64,000 bases of DNA from Heterohyrax brucei. Lineage: Eukaryota; Chordata; Mammalia; Hyracoidea; Procaviidae. The position numbers and the translations under genes were made by a program. The notes beneath the pieces are model-generated. The model was not told where the DNA came from. It ran no database searches and saw nothing but the letters and a program-made list of their open reading frames with translations. The stretch lies in the NCBI GenBank assembly GCA_028571685.1, contig CM053156.1, positions 85,439,049-85,503,048 on the forward strand, written 5' to 3'. Positions 21,700 to 32,439 of this stretch are shown one piece after another (positions within the stretch are counted from its first letter, which is position 1; the number at the start of each line of letters is the position of its first letter).

Positions 21700-22140
21700 C
21701 CACCCTCGCAGCCATGAGCCCACCTGCACAACCAGGACCCCACACTCGGAACCATGAGCCTACCTTCACCCCAAAGCTCACCCTCGTACCCTGGCCCCTC
21801 CCTCACATCATAGCGCCACCATCACACCAGGACTCCACCCCCATATCATGGCCACACCCCCACACCGTGACCCCACCCTCACACTGTGACCCCACCCTCA
21901 CACCGTGACCCCACCCTCACACCGTGACCCCACCTGCACACCGTGACCCTAACCCTCACACCATGGTCCCACCCTCACACCGTGGCCCCACCTCCACACC
22001 ATGACCCTAACCCTCACACCATGACCCTAACCCTCACACCATGACCGGGCCCCTCACCGTGGCCCCACCCCCACACTGTGGCCCCGCCCTCACAGCATGG
22101 CCCTGCCCTCACACTGTGGCCCCACCTTCACCCTTTTGAC
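21700..22140 (+). repeat. C-rich minisatellite with about 19-bp units
   Basis: Repeats of a CCCCACCCTCACACCGTGA-like unit (clearest 21840-22110) with variants that create CCCTAACCCT three times (about 21946-22035). The edges fade into similar C-rich sequence to about 22230. Confidence 0.85.
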
Positions 22141-22229
22141 CCCCCGTTGCTCCTATGCCCCCACCTTTGTCACCCTCACCTTCACCCCATAGCCCCCACC
22201 ATCACCCTCGTGCCCCCCCGTCCTGTGAC

Positions 22230-24029
22230 CCCACTCATCCTTGCTTCTGTGACCCAGCGTCTGCTTGCCGAAGCCTCGCTGCTCTCCTTCAGATTAGGAG
22301 ACGCAGGAGGCCAGGGAGGCCTGGAATCAAGGGATTATAAACCTGCCCTGGAATTGGCCGGAAGCTGAAAAGCCCCATGAAATCCTCCAGTTCCTTCTTT
22401 TCGGTTTCACAAGCTTAAGGCCCGGAGATTGGAGAGCTGCCTGGCTTCAAAGCACAGCTGGAGCCCCAAGCCCCGTTCTGGCGGGTGGTCAGGAGGGGGC
22501 ACTGCCAGGGCCAGCAGATGACCGACTCCTCTGTGTGTGGCGGCGGCCCTAGACTGCCTATGGGACGCTGGCCCTCCCCAGGCCCATCAACGAGTTAGGG
22601 AGACAGAAAGGGAGACACACTGGATTTCTGCCAACTCTTAACCTCGACACAGAAACCTCAGCGGCCCTTTCCACCCTTTGTCAACATCTGGCCTGGGCCA
22701 AGTTCATGGCACTCTGGGGCCCCCCACCAGAATAAAATACCCACTGTACTGACCATGTGGCAGCCTGAGGGCTGAGCGCAGGAGGAGGTGGTTAGAGAGA
22801 ACAGGTGCTGAGCCCCCCGTAGGGGCACGCAGCTTGGCTCAGCAAAGTCCCCTGCTCACAAAGCCATTTCCTGCATGCCGCCTGGGACCTGGGGTGGGTG
22901 AGCTGGAGCATCTTGGTTTTTCCAGCTCTTCAGTTTCTCAACTTGATTATTTTTTTCCTTAAATCATGGTTTAATTCCATCTCCAGAAAAAAAAAGGGAG
23001 GGGGCTGGGGGAAAGGGCTTCCGGCAGTCCCTGAGCTCAGAAGGAGCCCTCTGAAAAGCCAGCCCCCTCCAGCCTTGCTCTCAGTTTCCCCAGGAATCCC
23101 ATTCCAGGAGGTCTCTGTTATTTCTCTGTTCTGGCCTCTGTTATTCCTCCCCTGTTGTCCCCTGGGGTATCTGCTCATGCAGTGCCCTGTGTGACAGAGA
23201 GCTCTCTCTTGCAAGAGGAGGGGAGAACGAACCTAAGCTGAGATGCAGCCTCCACATAGGAGCTGGAAACACAGGGTCGAGTTGGCAGAAGGAAGGCCAG
23301 AGTCTTTCTTGCCAGCGTTGTTGAATGAGGTTTTTTAGCTTCACACAAAGCTCCCCCTTTGAGACCAACTGGCAACAGCGAGCTCTTTGTTTGGAGTGGA
23401 GTTTAAGATGCTTGCTCGGATAGAGAAGAGGAGAAAGCTGATACCATCAGTATCGCGCCATGTAAACCCTGGGCTACGCGAAACACCATTTTTTTTTAAG
23501 TGTTGGCAAGTATCGACCTCTATCGAGCTGACGTGCTGAAATGTCCATTTGATCGGTGACCGAGGCCCTGGTCTCGTGTTTCACGGGCAGGTGATGCCCG
23601 CAGTGATAGCTGCAGACATGGGTAGACTGTGACACTGAGAGTGGGCCTGGGGTCACCTGTCAACTTTCTGTGCTGCTGGGAAAAAGGACAACAAATCCCC
23701 AAGATACTGCCTCATGTAGTTTTCCAAGGCGGGGACTTCTCAGGCAGGAGGAAGTACAGGGGCACCAACAAGGGGGCCGCGGGGGGCAAAGCTTCTGTTG
23801 AGAAGCAAGCCTGGCCTGGCGTTCCTGGCTGCCCCTGACCAGAAGCCCACACGTCCATTCCCTGCAAGGTTGTCAGCCCTGTCACAGTGTTTTTGTTCTT
23901 AAAGGTAAGGCTTTTCGTCTCACAGTAACTAAACCCCAATGTCCGCTCTCAGCCCAAGGCCTTCTTGCCACTTCTTTGACCAATATCCCTGCAGTCTCTG
24001 CCCCAGCTGCACTCTGCTTGGAGTGCACT
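22230..24029. other. Unassigned sequence without recognised genes
   Basis: Moderately GC-rich. Contains a short A/G tract at 22985-23010 and a CTCF-like match on the plus strand at 22489-22502 (AGGGGGCAC core). No exon, RNA gene or repeat family recognised. Confidence 0.4.
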
Positions 24030-24262
24030 GGGCACAGTGCTACCTCGGGGCCTTTGTACCAGCTGTTCCTTCCATCTAGAGTTCTCTCCTCCCAAATATC
24101 CACAGAACGGACTTCTCTTCCTTCCATCCATGCTCAGGAATGGTATATTCTCAAAGAGACCTTCCTGATGCTCTCCTCTTTCTATTCCAATTGCCAGCTT
24201 CATTTCACTGGTTTAATTTTGCATTTTCTCTCTCCATCTATATCACTCTTGCCTCACCAGAG
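24030..24262 (+). mobile_element. L2 LINE remnant
   Basis: The run 'ggggcctttgtaccagctgt', 'ctccttccatctagagttc', 'gaccttcctgatgctctcc' follows the diverged L2 3' consensus order. Confidence 0.6.
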
Positions 24263-24802
24263 GATTTGGCCCAAAAGATAGACAATACAACACCCAGTCA
24301 AGGCCCCTACTGTCCTGGGGCTCCTAGGTGGGGCAAGTCTGGGTGCTGGGCTGGACAAGAGAGCATGGGGGTCAGCACAGGGAGCTGGACCATCCCCTTT
24401 CCAGCCTGCACTTGCCCAAGAGCCTGAGGTCTTGTGCTCCAGGACTGGCCTTCCATCCTTTCCTGGCGATGGGTTTCCAGCCTCCTGTGTGGATCTGAGC
24501 TGGGGTGAGTCACTCCTTGGTGACTTCAGCACGGGCAGGCAGCAAGCACAGATAATCCAAACCAGCTGAACTCAGCCTCAGAACCACTGATAACCAGAGC
24601 CTGCAGACCTCACTCTTGATGTCAGCTGCCTCTTATTTTTCCAATTTTTCGTTGCAATGAGTCCATCTTTCATTGTATTTCAATTCTTTCCCTTTGACTT
24701 TCAAAATAGGGTGATTACCATAGAGGGAAAGAAAGATGTTCTTTAGTTTTTTTTATTTTAATAAAATAGATTATCTTTTATTTTTGGAGATGTAACTTAC
24801 AT
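24263..24802. other. No recognisable feature
   Basis: Ends in an AT-rich stretch with T-runs (24740-24790). No gene or repeat family recognised. Confidence 0.4.
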
Positions 24803-24803
24803 C

Positions 24804-24928
24804 CAAGGAGCCCTGGTGAGTAGCAGTTAAGTTTTGGCTGCTAAACAAAAGGTGGGCAGTTTGAATCCATCAGCTGCTCTGAGGGAGACAGGCTTGGCAC
24901 TCTGAATCCGTAAAGATTCCAGCCTTGA
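24804..24928 (+). mobile_element. AfroSINE, 3'-truncated, longer subtype
   Basis: Starts 'caaggagccctggtgagtag' and has the subtype-specific 'taaagattccagccttg'; it breaks off before the usual end block, beside the L1 fragment. Confidence 0.8.
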
Positions 24929-24939
24929 TTAATTCAAAA

Positions 24940-26331
24940 ACCAAAAAAAAAAAGAAAAATATTGGAGAGGTTGTGGAGAGATCGGAACTCTTCTACACTG
25001 TTGGTGGGAATGCAAAATGGTGCAGCCACTTTGTAAATTGATTTGGAAATCTTAAAAAGCTAAAAGTAGAAATACCGTATGATCTAGAAATCTCACTTCT
25101 TGGAACATGTCCTAAAGAAATAAGGGCTGTCACATGAATAGATACACGCTCACCCATGTTTATTGTAGCACAGTCTACAATAGCAAAAAGATGGAATTAA
25201 TCTAAGTGCTCATCAACAGATGAACAGACAAGCTACGGTATATTCACACAATGGAATACTATGCAATGATAAAGAACAAAGATGATTTTGGGAAACATGG
25301 TCACAAGAAGTCATTTGAACACACTATGCTGCATGACATTAGTCAGTTGCAAAAGGACAAATGTTGCATAAGACCACTATTAAAAGGACTCAAGAAAAGG
25401 TTTAAGCACAGAAGAAAATAGTCTTTGATGGTTACAAGGTTGGGGAGAGAAGGAGAGGAGTATCCATAGATTAAATAGTAGAGAGGAACTGGGTTAGATG
25501 AAAGGAATAACAGGAAGTTGAAGGGAGATTAACGCTGCTGGACTGTACCCAAAACTAAGAGATTTCCTAAATACAACCCAACTTTTTGAAGGACAGAGTA
25601 GCAGGGACAAGGGTCTGCAGACCATGACTTCAGGGGCCATCTGGGTCACTTGGCATAACTCTTTTATTTTCCTTTTCCTAAGAAGATGTTCTGCATCCCA
25701 CTTTGGTGAATGGCATCTGGGATCTTACAAGCTAGCAAGCTGCCATCTAACTAGCATCAGTTGGTCCCAATACACTTGTAACAGAGGAGAATGAAGGACA
25801 TCAAAGAGATGAGGAAAGCATGAGACCAGGTGATAGAAAGGGCCACATGATCTGGAGACTACCACCAACATGAGACCAGAAGAACTAGATGGTGTCCAGC
25901 CATCGCCAATGACTGCCCTGACAGGCATCACAACGCATAGTCCCTGACACAGCAGGACAAAATTGGATGTGTAAAACTAGAACTCTATTAAAAGTCAAGA
26001 CTTGATGGCTTGACAGACTGGAGGGTTCCCTGGACCGGACTACGAGACACAGAGGGACACTAGCAAAAAGTGTGCTTCTTGTTTTCAATATATACCTGAG
26101 TTTGTCTGAACAGCTCCTGTGCAGAGGTGAGATGAGAGGGTGGAGAGAGGGGGACAGGAGTTGACTGAATGGATAGCTGTGGGGTGGAACAGACAAGTGT
26201 GTTATCGCGGGGGCGGGAAGAGCAGCTAGAGGTGTATTGTAGAGAGCAGTGCAGGTTTTGTTTGCCAAATTGGCTCAGATTGGAAACCTTCTTTTGAAGT
26301 GCAACAAAATACTTAAAAGAAAAGATCACAG
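24940..26331 (+). mobile_element. L1 LINE 3' end
   Basis: Opens in distal ORF2 ('gagaggttgtggagagatcgg') and continues through the same 3' UTR as 19139-21592, including 'catcagttggtcccaa' and 'gatggtgtccagccatcgcc'. 5'-truncated and non-coding. Confidence 0.85.
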
Positions 26332-26408
26332 CCTTGAAAGCCCTAATGGGGCAGTGGTCTTATAAGGTCGCCATAAGTCAGAACCAACTTCAACAGGTTT
26401 GGTTTTAA
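26332..26408 (+). mobile_element. AfroSINE with large internal deletion
   Basis: The head 'gaaagccctaatggggcagtgg' is joined directly to the end block 'gtcgccataagtcagaacca', about half of the usual length. Confidence 0.75.
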
Positions 26409-26415
26409 TTTATAT

Positions 26416-26583
26416 CCCAAACCAGAACCCACTGCTGTCGAGTCGATTGTGACTCCTAGCCAACCTAGAGGACAGAGTAGAACTGCCCATAGAGTTTCCA
26501 GGGAGCACTTGGTGGATTTGAACTGCTGCCTTTTTGGTTAGCCGAGACAGCACTTAACCATTCATTATACCTGCAGGGTTTCT
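26416..26583 (-). mobile_element. AfroSINE
   Basis: Reversed end block 'aacccactgctgtcgagtcg', then 'ggtggatttgaactgctgcc' and a disrupted head. Confidence 0.88.
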
Positions 26584-26615
26584 CCTTTGCATCCAGAATG
26601 TAAATTTAACTCCCA

Positions 26616-26629
26616 CCTCTAGGTGGCGC
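26616..26629 (+). promoter_or_regulatory. CTCF-like motif at the AfroSINE head
   Basis: CCTCTAGGTGGCGC fits the CTCF core CCASYAGRKGGCRS at 13 of 14 positions. Binding is not shown. Confidence 0.4.
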
Positions 26630-26810
26630 GAGTGGTTCGCAATTGCCAACTACCCGCAAGGCTGGTCCTTGGCACCCACTCAGCAGCGCCGCGAGGGAAA
26701 AGTTCTGGGGACCTGCTGAAACCGTACGGGCGGAGTTCTAATCTGTAACACAGGAGGCCACCAGGAGTTGGAACTGACGCAGTGGCAGTGGGTTTGGGCT
26801 CGATTTTTTT
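26618..26810 (+). mobile_element. Diverged, CpG-rich AfroSINE
   Basis: Head 'ggtggcgcgagtggttcgca' and tail 'ggcagtgggtttgggctcg' with T-run. Substitutions in the head produce a CTCF-like motif (26616-26629). Confidence 0.72.
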
Positions 26811-27097
26811 AAATTTACGTCCGGTCAGTATACAGTTTGGTGAGTACTTAGGACGGGTGCTTAGGACGGTGGGACCCCATAGTCAAGATGAGGAAGGGTT
26901 CTACCCAGCTAAAACGCCTTGGGTGCAAGTTGTCCTCTTTAGTCTTACAGCTCCGAGAAGCCCCTAAACAATGAGCTGCAAGAGGCTGGGAGCTCTGTTC
27001 CGTGGACACCTCAAGTCCCTGTGGACACCCGCAGTCCCTGCTGCCCGGCACTGAGCCTGGCACACAGCCAGGAATTGCCGGGGCCCTCATTGGCCCT

Positions 27098-27267
27098 GGG
27101 AGCCCTAATGGTGCAGTGGTTAAGACTGGCTGCTAACTGAAAGGTCGACAGTTGGAATCCACCAGCCACTCCTTGGAAACCCGACTGAGCAGTTCTACTC
27201 TGTCCCGTAGGGTCTCTGATTTGGGACTGACCAACGGCAGTGGGTCTGGGGTTTGGGGTTTTTTTCC
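27098..27267 (+). mobile_element. AfroSINE
   Basis: 'gggagccctaatggtgcagt' head, 'actccttggaaacccg' middle, 'cggcagtgggtctggggttt' tail. Confidence 0.88.
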
Positions 27268-27654
27268 AGTGGTTCCACAGCCTGAGGCACCTCCTCTCTC
27301 TCTGCCACCATGTTTTCACGTGTAAAAGGGTCTGGCTGTCATCCCCTGGGCAATCGGGCAAGACTCCTGTGTTACTTCCTCAGAGATGGGTGATGGATGA
27401 TCTGACAAGTGCTCAGGCCTTTTCTAATGGTCCCTGAGATCAACTCTCCCCCACAGGGACCTAGAAGACTCCAGAGTGACTGTCACTAAAGAAGCTGGTA
27501 CGTGAGTCTCCTGTAACCCATTTCCAGAAACACAATGTCTTAAACCACACCAATGGATTACCTTATAGTTATGGAGGTCAGAAGCCCAGCATGGACCGCA
27601 CTGGGTTCAAATCAAGGCATCACGGTGTCTTCTAGGATGTTTGTGTTTTTGGAG

Positions 27655-27782
27655 GCTCTAGGGGAGATTCCCATAGCAACCCTGTAGACAGAGTAGAACT
27701 GCCCTGTAGAATTTCCAAGGAGTGCCTGGAGAATTTGAACTGCTTGCCTTCTGGTTAGCAACTATGGCACCAGGGTTTCTGA
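27655..27782 (-). mobile_element. AfroSINE
   Basis: 'catagcaaccctgtagacag', 'cctggagaatttgaactgct', ending 'gcaccagggtttc'. A plus-strand SINE end fragment (27783-27826) follows directly. Confidence 0.82.
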
Positions 27783-27826
27783 AGAGCTGGAACCAACTCA
27801 GTAGCAATGGGCTTGGTCTTTGTTTA
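27783..27826 (+). mobile_element. AfroSINE 3' end fragment
   Basis: 'ggaaccaactcagtagcaat' and 'gggcttggtctttg' match the end block and tail only. Confidence 0.6.
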
Positions 27827-28026
27827 GGGGAGACTTGTTTCCTTGTCTTTTGCAGCCCCAGAGGCCACCAGATTCCGTAGCTCATGGTCTCTTTCCCTAC
27901 CGCCAAGGCCAGCATCTTCGTGTCTGTCTCTGCCTCTGAGCCTCCTGACTCCTTCTTCTAAAGATTATTGTGGTTACCTTGACCCACCTGGCTAACCCAG
28001 GAACGTCTCCCACCTCAGAAGCCTTA

Positions 28027-28172
28027 ACCAAACCCACTGCCATCGAGTTGATTCTGGCTCATAGTGACTCTATAGAGTGAGGAGAGCTGCGTCATCGTTT
28101 CCAAGGAGCACCTGGTGGATTTGAACTGGGTTAGCGGTCATAGCACTAAACCACTATGCCCCTGGGGTTTCC
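28027..28172 (-). mobile_element. AfroSINE
   Basis: 'aaacccactgccatcgagtt', 'cctggtggatttgaactggg', ending 'atgcccctggggtttcc'. Confidence 0.9.
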
Positions 28173-28286
28173 TTAACTAAACCATGTCAGCAAAATCCCT
28201 CGTGCCGTGTCAGGTGGCATGTTCACAGGCTCTGTGGATTACCTTCTTTGGGTTGCCTGCAGTTCATGGTACATACCAAAAAAAGT

Positions 28287-28415
28287 TATTCGTTCATTCA
28301 ACGAATATTTACAAAGCATCTACTGTGTGGCAGGTTCTGCAGTTAACACTGAGAATGCGATAGAAATTGACAGATAAGATCCCTTCACCAAGCCAAGCAA
28401 GCACACGTGTAATTA
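28287..28415 (-). mobile_element. L2 LINE 3' end remnant
   Basis: 'ttcattcaacgaatatttac', 'catctactgtgtggcaggtt' and 'gataagatcccttcacc' match the reverse complement of the L2 3' end. Confidence 0.72.
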
Positions 28416-28425
28416 ACTAAGTCAT

Positions 28426-28816
28426 TGTCATAGATTGAATTATGTCCCCCCTCAAAACACGTGTAGTAATTAAGCTGGGCCAGGATTCGCTATATTCTAT
28501 GATTGCCCTCCATTTTGTGATTTTTCCGATGCTGTAAACCCGAATCTCTGCCTGTGGTTGGTTACTGGACTGGATTAGGTTAGAGAGGATTAGAGTGGGA
28601 CTGTAACACCCTCCCTAAGGTCACCTGCCTGATCAAAGACTTATACAACACAAGGACTTACCTCCAGAGACAGCAAAGATGGAAAGCCTTCCCCTGGAGT
28701 GGACACCCTGAATTCGAACTTGTGGCCTACTGGACTGTGTAAGAATAAACTTGTCTTTGTTAAAGCCCATCCAATTTGTGGTATGTCTGTTAGAACAGGA
28801 CCAGATGACTACAACA
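28426..28816 (+). mobile_element. Solo LTR (family X), internally deleted
   Basis: TGTCATAGATTG start and ACTACAACA end with perfect GTCAT duplications (28421-28425, 28817-28821). At 391 bp it lacks about 110 bases, mainly the 'agataaaagg' to 'cagacctgaggttcc' stretch present in the 501-bp copy. Confidence 0.92.
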
Positions 28817-28867
28817 GTCATTAATTAGTCTATTCAACCAATAGGTATTAAGTTCCTGATGTACATC

Positions 28868-29009
28868 AGGAGCCCTGGTGACGGAGTGGTTAAGAGCTGA
28901 CCTGCAATGCAAATCCGCCAGCCACTCCTTGGAAACCCTAAGGGCCAGGTCTCCTCTGTTGCTATGAGTTGGTATTGGCTGAAGAGCAATGGGTTTGTTT
29001 TTGTTTTTA
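28868..29009 (+). mobile_element. AfroSINE, first of a head-to-tail run of three
   Basis: 'caggagccctggtgacgg' head, 'cactccttggaaaccctaag' middle; a short deletion removes part of the tRNA-like region. Confidence 0.85.
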
Positions 29010-29019
29010 ATGGACACCA

Positions 29020-29218
29020 AGGAGGGCTTGCGGTGCAATGGTTAAAGCTTTGACTGCTAACCAAAAGGCTGGCCTTCCACCCATTGGCTGCGAGGGAGGG
29101 TGACCTGGCACCCTGCTCCCGTGAAGACTGCAGCCTGGGATACCATATGGGCAGCTCTGCTCCATATCATGGAGTCGCTGTGAGGCAGAATCGACTCAGT
29201 GACACCCAACAACAGCAA
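29020..29218 (+). mobile_element. AfroSINE, longer subtype
   Basis: Contains 'ccgtgaagactgcagcctgg' before 'gtcgctgtgaggcagaatcg' and ends in ACAACAGCAACC. Second of the run. Confidence 0.88.
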
Positions 29219-29233
29219 CCACGTATGTCAAAG

Positions 29234-29392
29234 TAGCATGATGCTTGAACACTCAGCTGCTAACCAAAAGGTTGGCAGTTTGGATCTGCCCCATGGCTCT
29301 GTGGGAGAATCTGTTCCTGGGGGGCAGTTCTACTGTGTTGCATGAGGTAACTGTGAGTGAGAACCATCTGGACAGCACCTAACAGAAACAAC
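29234..29392 (+). mobile_element. AfroSINE
   Basis: Head is partly lost; 'gctaaccaaaaggttggcag' and the tail 'cagcacctaacagaaacaac' are clear. Third of the run. Confidence 0.82.
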
Positions 29393-29394
29393 GT

Positions 29395-30490
29395 ACAGTC
29401 ATGCTTAACATCCCCATATACCGTCCATGAAACCGGATGTTCTGTGATTAGGCTCTTGTGGGAAGACCATAAAGGGATGTGCTTCATAACGTCCTTTGGG
29501 CAGCATTCCGCCGCTTGTACCCTTGTGGTCCCCAAAAGTTACATAGTCCTGGGAGGAGGAGGAGCCTGAAGCAACCTCTTACCCTCACCCCATGTTCCCC
29601 CAAGGAGCTCAGGAAACAGAAAGGTTTTCAGGGAAGGAGAAGGGACAGGAGGGCTTGGAGTGGGTGGCTGCCAGGCCTGCACTCCTGCAAGAGCAAGCAA
29701 GCTGTGAGTCAAGGGGGAAGGGGCCCTGTAGGAGGCAAGTGTGGACATAATACAGTGTTCTGACAATGTCCAAATCACATCACATCCTATTGCCCCGAAT
29801 GTATTGTGGCTGTTAAGTGACCTACACCGCAGACTTCTTCTCCTTCTAGGTCTATGTAACCACACGGGACCACGACGCCACACTTACCAAACGGACACTA
29901 TATGGCACCTGGCTGTACGCCAGTCAAATCCCAGGCACTAGGGAATGTGACAGTGTCCGTGTCATCACGGAGCACAGTCCACTCCAGTGTGAAGATGGAC
30001 AACTGGTCAGATGATAGCAGTGGAAGCTTGACTGGGAAGGACGAGGCCAGAGTGGAGGTGCTGACCCGGGAAGAGGAGAGCTGCGCCTCGGTGATCCATC
30101 CCTGCCGAGCAAACCACCTCCAACCACCAGAGCAAACCACTGGCTTCAAATAACTCCTCATTATTCCTCACCAGTCTACAGGTCAGCTGGAAGGTTCTGC
30201 TGGCCTAGGTTGGCCTCCACTGATGAAGGCTGTGCTTTGAACCTGTCTATGGTCAGCTGAGGAGGGAGGCTGAGGGCTGGCTACTCTAAAATGCCCTCAC
30301 TCCTGTGAATGGTGGTGGCTGACTGTTGGCTGGGTGTTGGGGGTGACTGGGCCACCTGTGTCTCATCCTCTGGCTAGCTAGCCTCGGGCTTGCTGAGTCA
30401 GCAGAGGTGAAAGTTCCCAAGAGAGCAGATGGAGTGTAGCAGGCTTTCTGTGGCCTAGGGTTGGAATTAAGGAGCCCTGAGGGGGCAGCT
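29395..30490. other. No recognisable feature
   Basis: Holds several overlapping short open frames and no identifiable exon or repeat. Confidence 0.4.
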
Positions 30491-30648
30491 GGAAACCGTG
30501 GTGGCGTAGTGGTTAGGTGCTACATCTGCTAACAAAAAGGCTGGCAGTTGAAATCCACCAGGCTCTCCTTGGAAACCCTATGGGGTAGTTCTCTGTCCTA
30601 CAGGGTCGCCATGAGTTGGCATTGACTTGACAGCAGTGGGGTTGGTTT
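30491..30648 (+). mobile_element. AfroSINE, first of a run of three
   Basis: 'ggaaaccgtggtggcgtagt', 'gtcgccatgagttggcattg' and a T-rich tail. Confidence 0.92.
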
Positions 30649-30670
30649 TTTGAGGGGGAAGGGGTGCAGC

Positions 30671-30848
30671 AGAAACCCTGGTGGAGTAGTGGGTTGAGCG
30701 CTATGACTGTTAACCAAAAGGTCGGCGGTTCAAACCCACCAGGCATTCCTTGGAAACTCTATGGGGCAGTTCTACTCTGTTCTGCAGGGTCACTATAGGG
30801 TTACTATGAGTCCGAATCGCCTTGGCAGCTGTGGGGTCTTTGGTTTGG
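30671..30848 (+). mobile_element. AfroSINE with a local duplication
   Basis: Complete head and box-B region ('ggttcaaaccc'). The 'gggtcactata' segment is repeated as 'gggttactatg' at 30788-30810. Confidence 0.92.
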
Positions 30849-30849
30849 G

Positions 30850-31072
30850 AGTACAGTGGTCAAGCCATCCGCAGTTAACCCAGTACTTGGGGGTTCCAAC
30901 CCCTCAGCTGCTCTATGGGAGAAAGATAAGGCTGTCTGGCCCCATAAAGATGACAGCCTAAGAACCCTGTGATTTTTCTTCTCTGACCTGTGGGTTGTTT
31001 CTTCTCTGATGTTTCTTCTCCGACCTGTGGGGTTGCTGTGAGTCAGACCCGACTCGATGGCACAACAACGGG
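30850..31072 (+). mobile_element. AfroSINE, longer subtype, with an internal expansion
   Basis: 'cataaagatgacagcctaag' marks the subtype. Between 30972 and 31032 a TTTCTTCTCTGA / CCTGTGGG segment is present about three times. Ends 'cgatggcacaacaacggg'. Confidence 0.85.
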
Positions 31073-31292
31073 ATTGGAAACTGGCACAGCATCTCTTCCA
31101 TCACATCCTGGTGCAGGCCACAGGTCAGCCCAGGTTCAGGGGACCGAGTGCACTCACCCCTGCCTGGGAGGGGCCACGAGGTCTCGCTGCAGAGGATGAG
31201 GATGGAGTGGGTAGTCGAGAATGTGGCTGCCTTTAAGTTGACCACGTGGTCTGCAAGGAGCGGCCCAGGTGTTTCTAGCTCTCTGCCCCTTT

Positions 31293-31448
31293 TGGAAACC
31301 CTGACAGTGTAGTGATTAAGTGCCATGGCTGCTGATCAAGAGGGCAGCAGTTTGAATCTACTGGGCACTCCTTGAAAACTCCATAGGGCTGTTCTACCCC
31401 AACTTACAGGGTCACTATGAGTCGGAAATGGCAGCAGCTTTGTTTTTA
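31293..31448 (+). mobile_element. AfroSINE
   Basis: 'tttggaaaccctgacagtgt', 'ggcactccttgaaaactcca', 'cactatgagtcggaaatggc'. Confidence 0.9.
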
Positions 31449-31459
31449 TCGTTTGTTTC

Positions 31460-32138
31460 TGCCTCTCTTGTCTTCAAGAAGGCATCTGATGTCACTCCTG
31501 TTTGAGGGCTGCCTGTCGGGGTATACTTCCTCTGACTACTGACAATGCCCTCTGCTTTACCCTCCTCTTTCTCCAGCCCAGGACACCTGGGCAAACCTGG
31601 CCACCACGGAGCCCTGAGGCCCCTGCCAGACTCGTCCTTCCCCGTGCTGATCTCTCTGCTAGCCGCAAAGGCACCCCGGGGTCAGGCTGCCCGGCTCACT
31701 CTCTTCATCCCTGTGGAAATGGCCAACAAAGGCTGGCGTGCCACTCCACAGGGTTGGTTTCTGCGTCGGTCTGGCCAGCAAGAATCTTTCCAGCTTTGCA
31801 GTAAAATCTGACCTCTGGTTCAACCCGGCTTAATGAGTATGTGAGGCTGACAAAGGCCCAGCCGGTCCCCAGAGCTGCTTTGGGGTGAGGCCTCCGGCTG
31901 CAGGGCCAGCCCTTCCCTCTGATGTCAGTGCCCCCTCCCAGTCCCCACAGAGCCAGGGAGGGCAGCTCAGGGGCGGCCATTTGGAAAACAGACTCCAGCA
32001 CCTTCTGGAGGGCGGGAGTAGAAATGTCCAGGGCTGGGGAAAATTTGGCTGGGTCAGGAAGTGCCCACGGGCCCAGCCAGACTGCTGGGAGCCCAGGGAG
32101 GCTTGCATGGAACTGGAGGGTCTCGGGCCGCTTTGGTG
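31460..32138. other. No recognisable feature
   Basis: GC-rich, with overlapping open frames on both strands up to 150 codons. No domain, splice-defined exon or repeat recognised. Confidence 0.4.
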
Positions 32139-32288
32139 CAGTGCAGCAAGCCGTCAAGGCAGTTCTGACTCACAGCAACCCTGGGAGGAGAGCTGCCTCA
32201 CGTCTTCCAAGGAGCGCCTGGTGGATTTGAACTGGTGACCTTTTGGTTAGCAACCACAGCACTTAAGCACTATACCCATGGCGTTTCT
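32139..32288 (-). mobile_element. AfroSINE
   Basis: 'gtcaaggcagttctgactca', 'gcgcctggtggatttgaact', ending 'cccatggcgtttctgc'. Confidence 0.88.
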
Positions 32289-32304
32289 GCATGGCCATTA
32301 ATAG

Positions 32305-32432
32305 GGCTCATATTCCACTTTTGCCACCTACTAGCTCTGTGCACTACGCAGGTGACTTAACCTCTCTGAGCACATACTGGTCACCTGTAAAATGGCATTA
32401 AGATGGCCCACCACCCAGGGTCACAGCAAGGG
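32305..32432 (+). mobile_element. MIR remnant
   Basis: 'cacctactagctctgtgcac', 'gtgacttaacctctctgagc' and 'acctgtaaaatggcattaag' follow the MIR sense consensus. Confidence 0.75.
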
Positions 32433-32439
32433 AAGACAG

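Larger units (their letters stand above)
27520..28262 (-). mobile_element. MLT1-type MaLR LTR, split by AfroSINEs
   Basis: Blocks such as 'tatagttatggaggtcagaagcc', 'ggctctaggggaga' and 'ttaccttgacccacctggc' follow the reverse MLT1 order. AfroSINEs at 27655-27782 and 28027-28172 interrupt it. Confidence 0.65.

Noticed and set aside
21946-22035. Interstitial telomere array
   Set aside because: Only isolated CCCTAACCCT decamers inside a different 19-bp repeat; no run of TTAGGG units.
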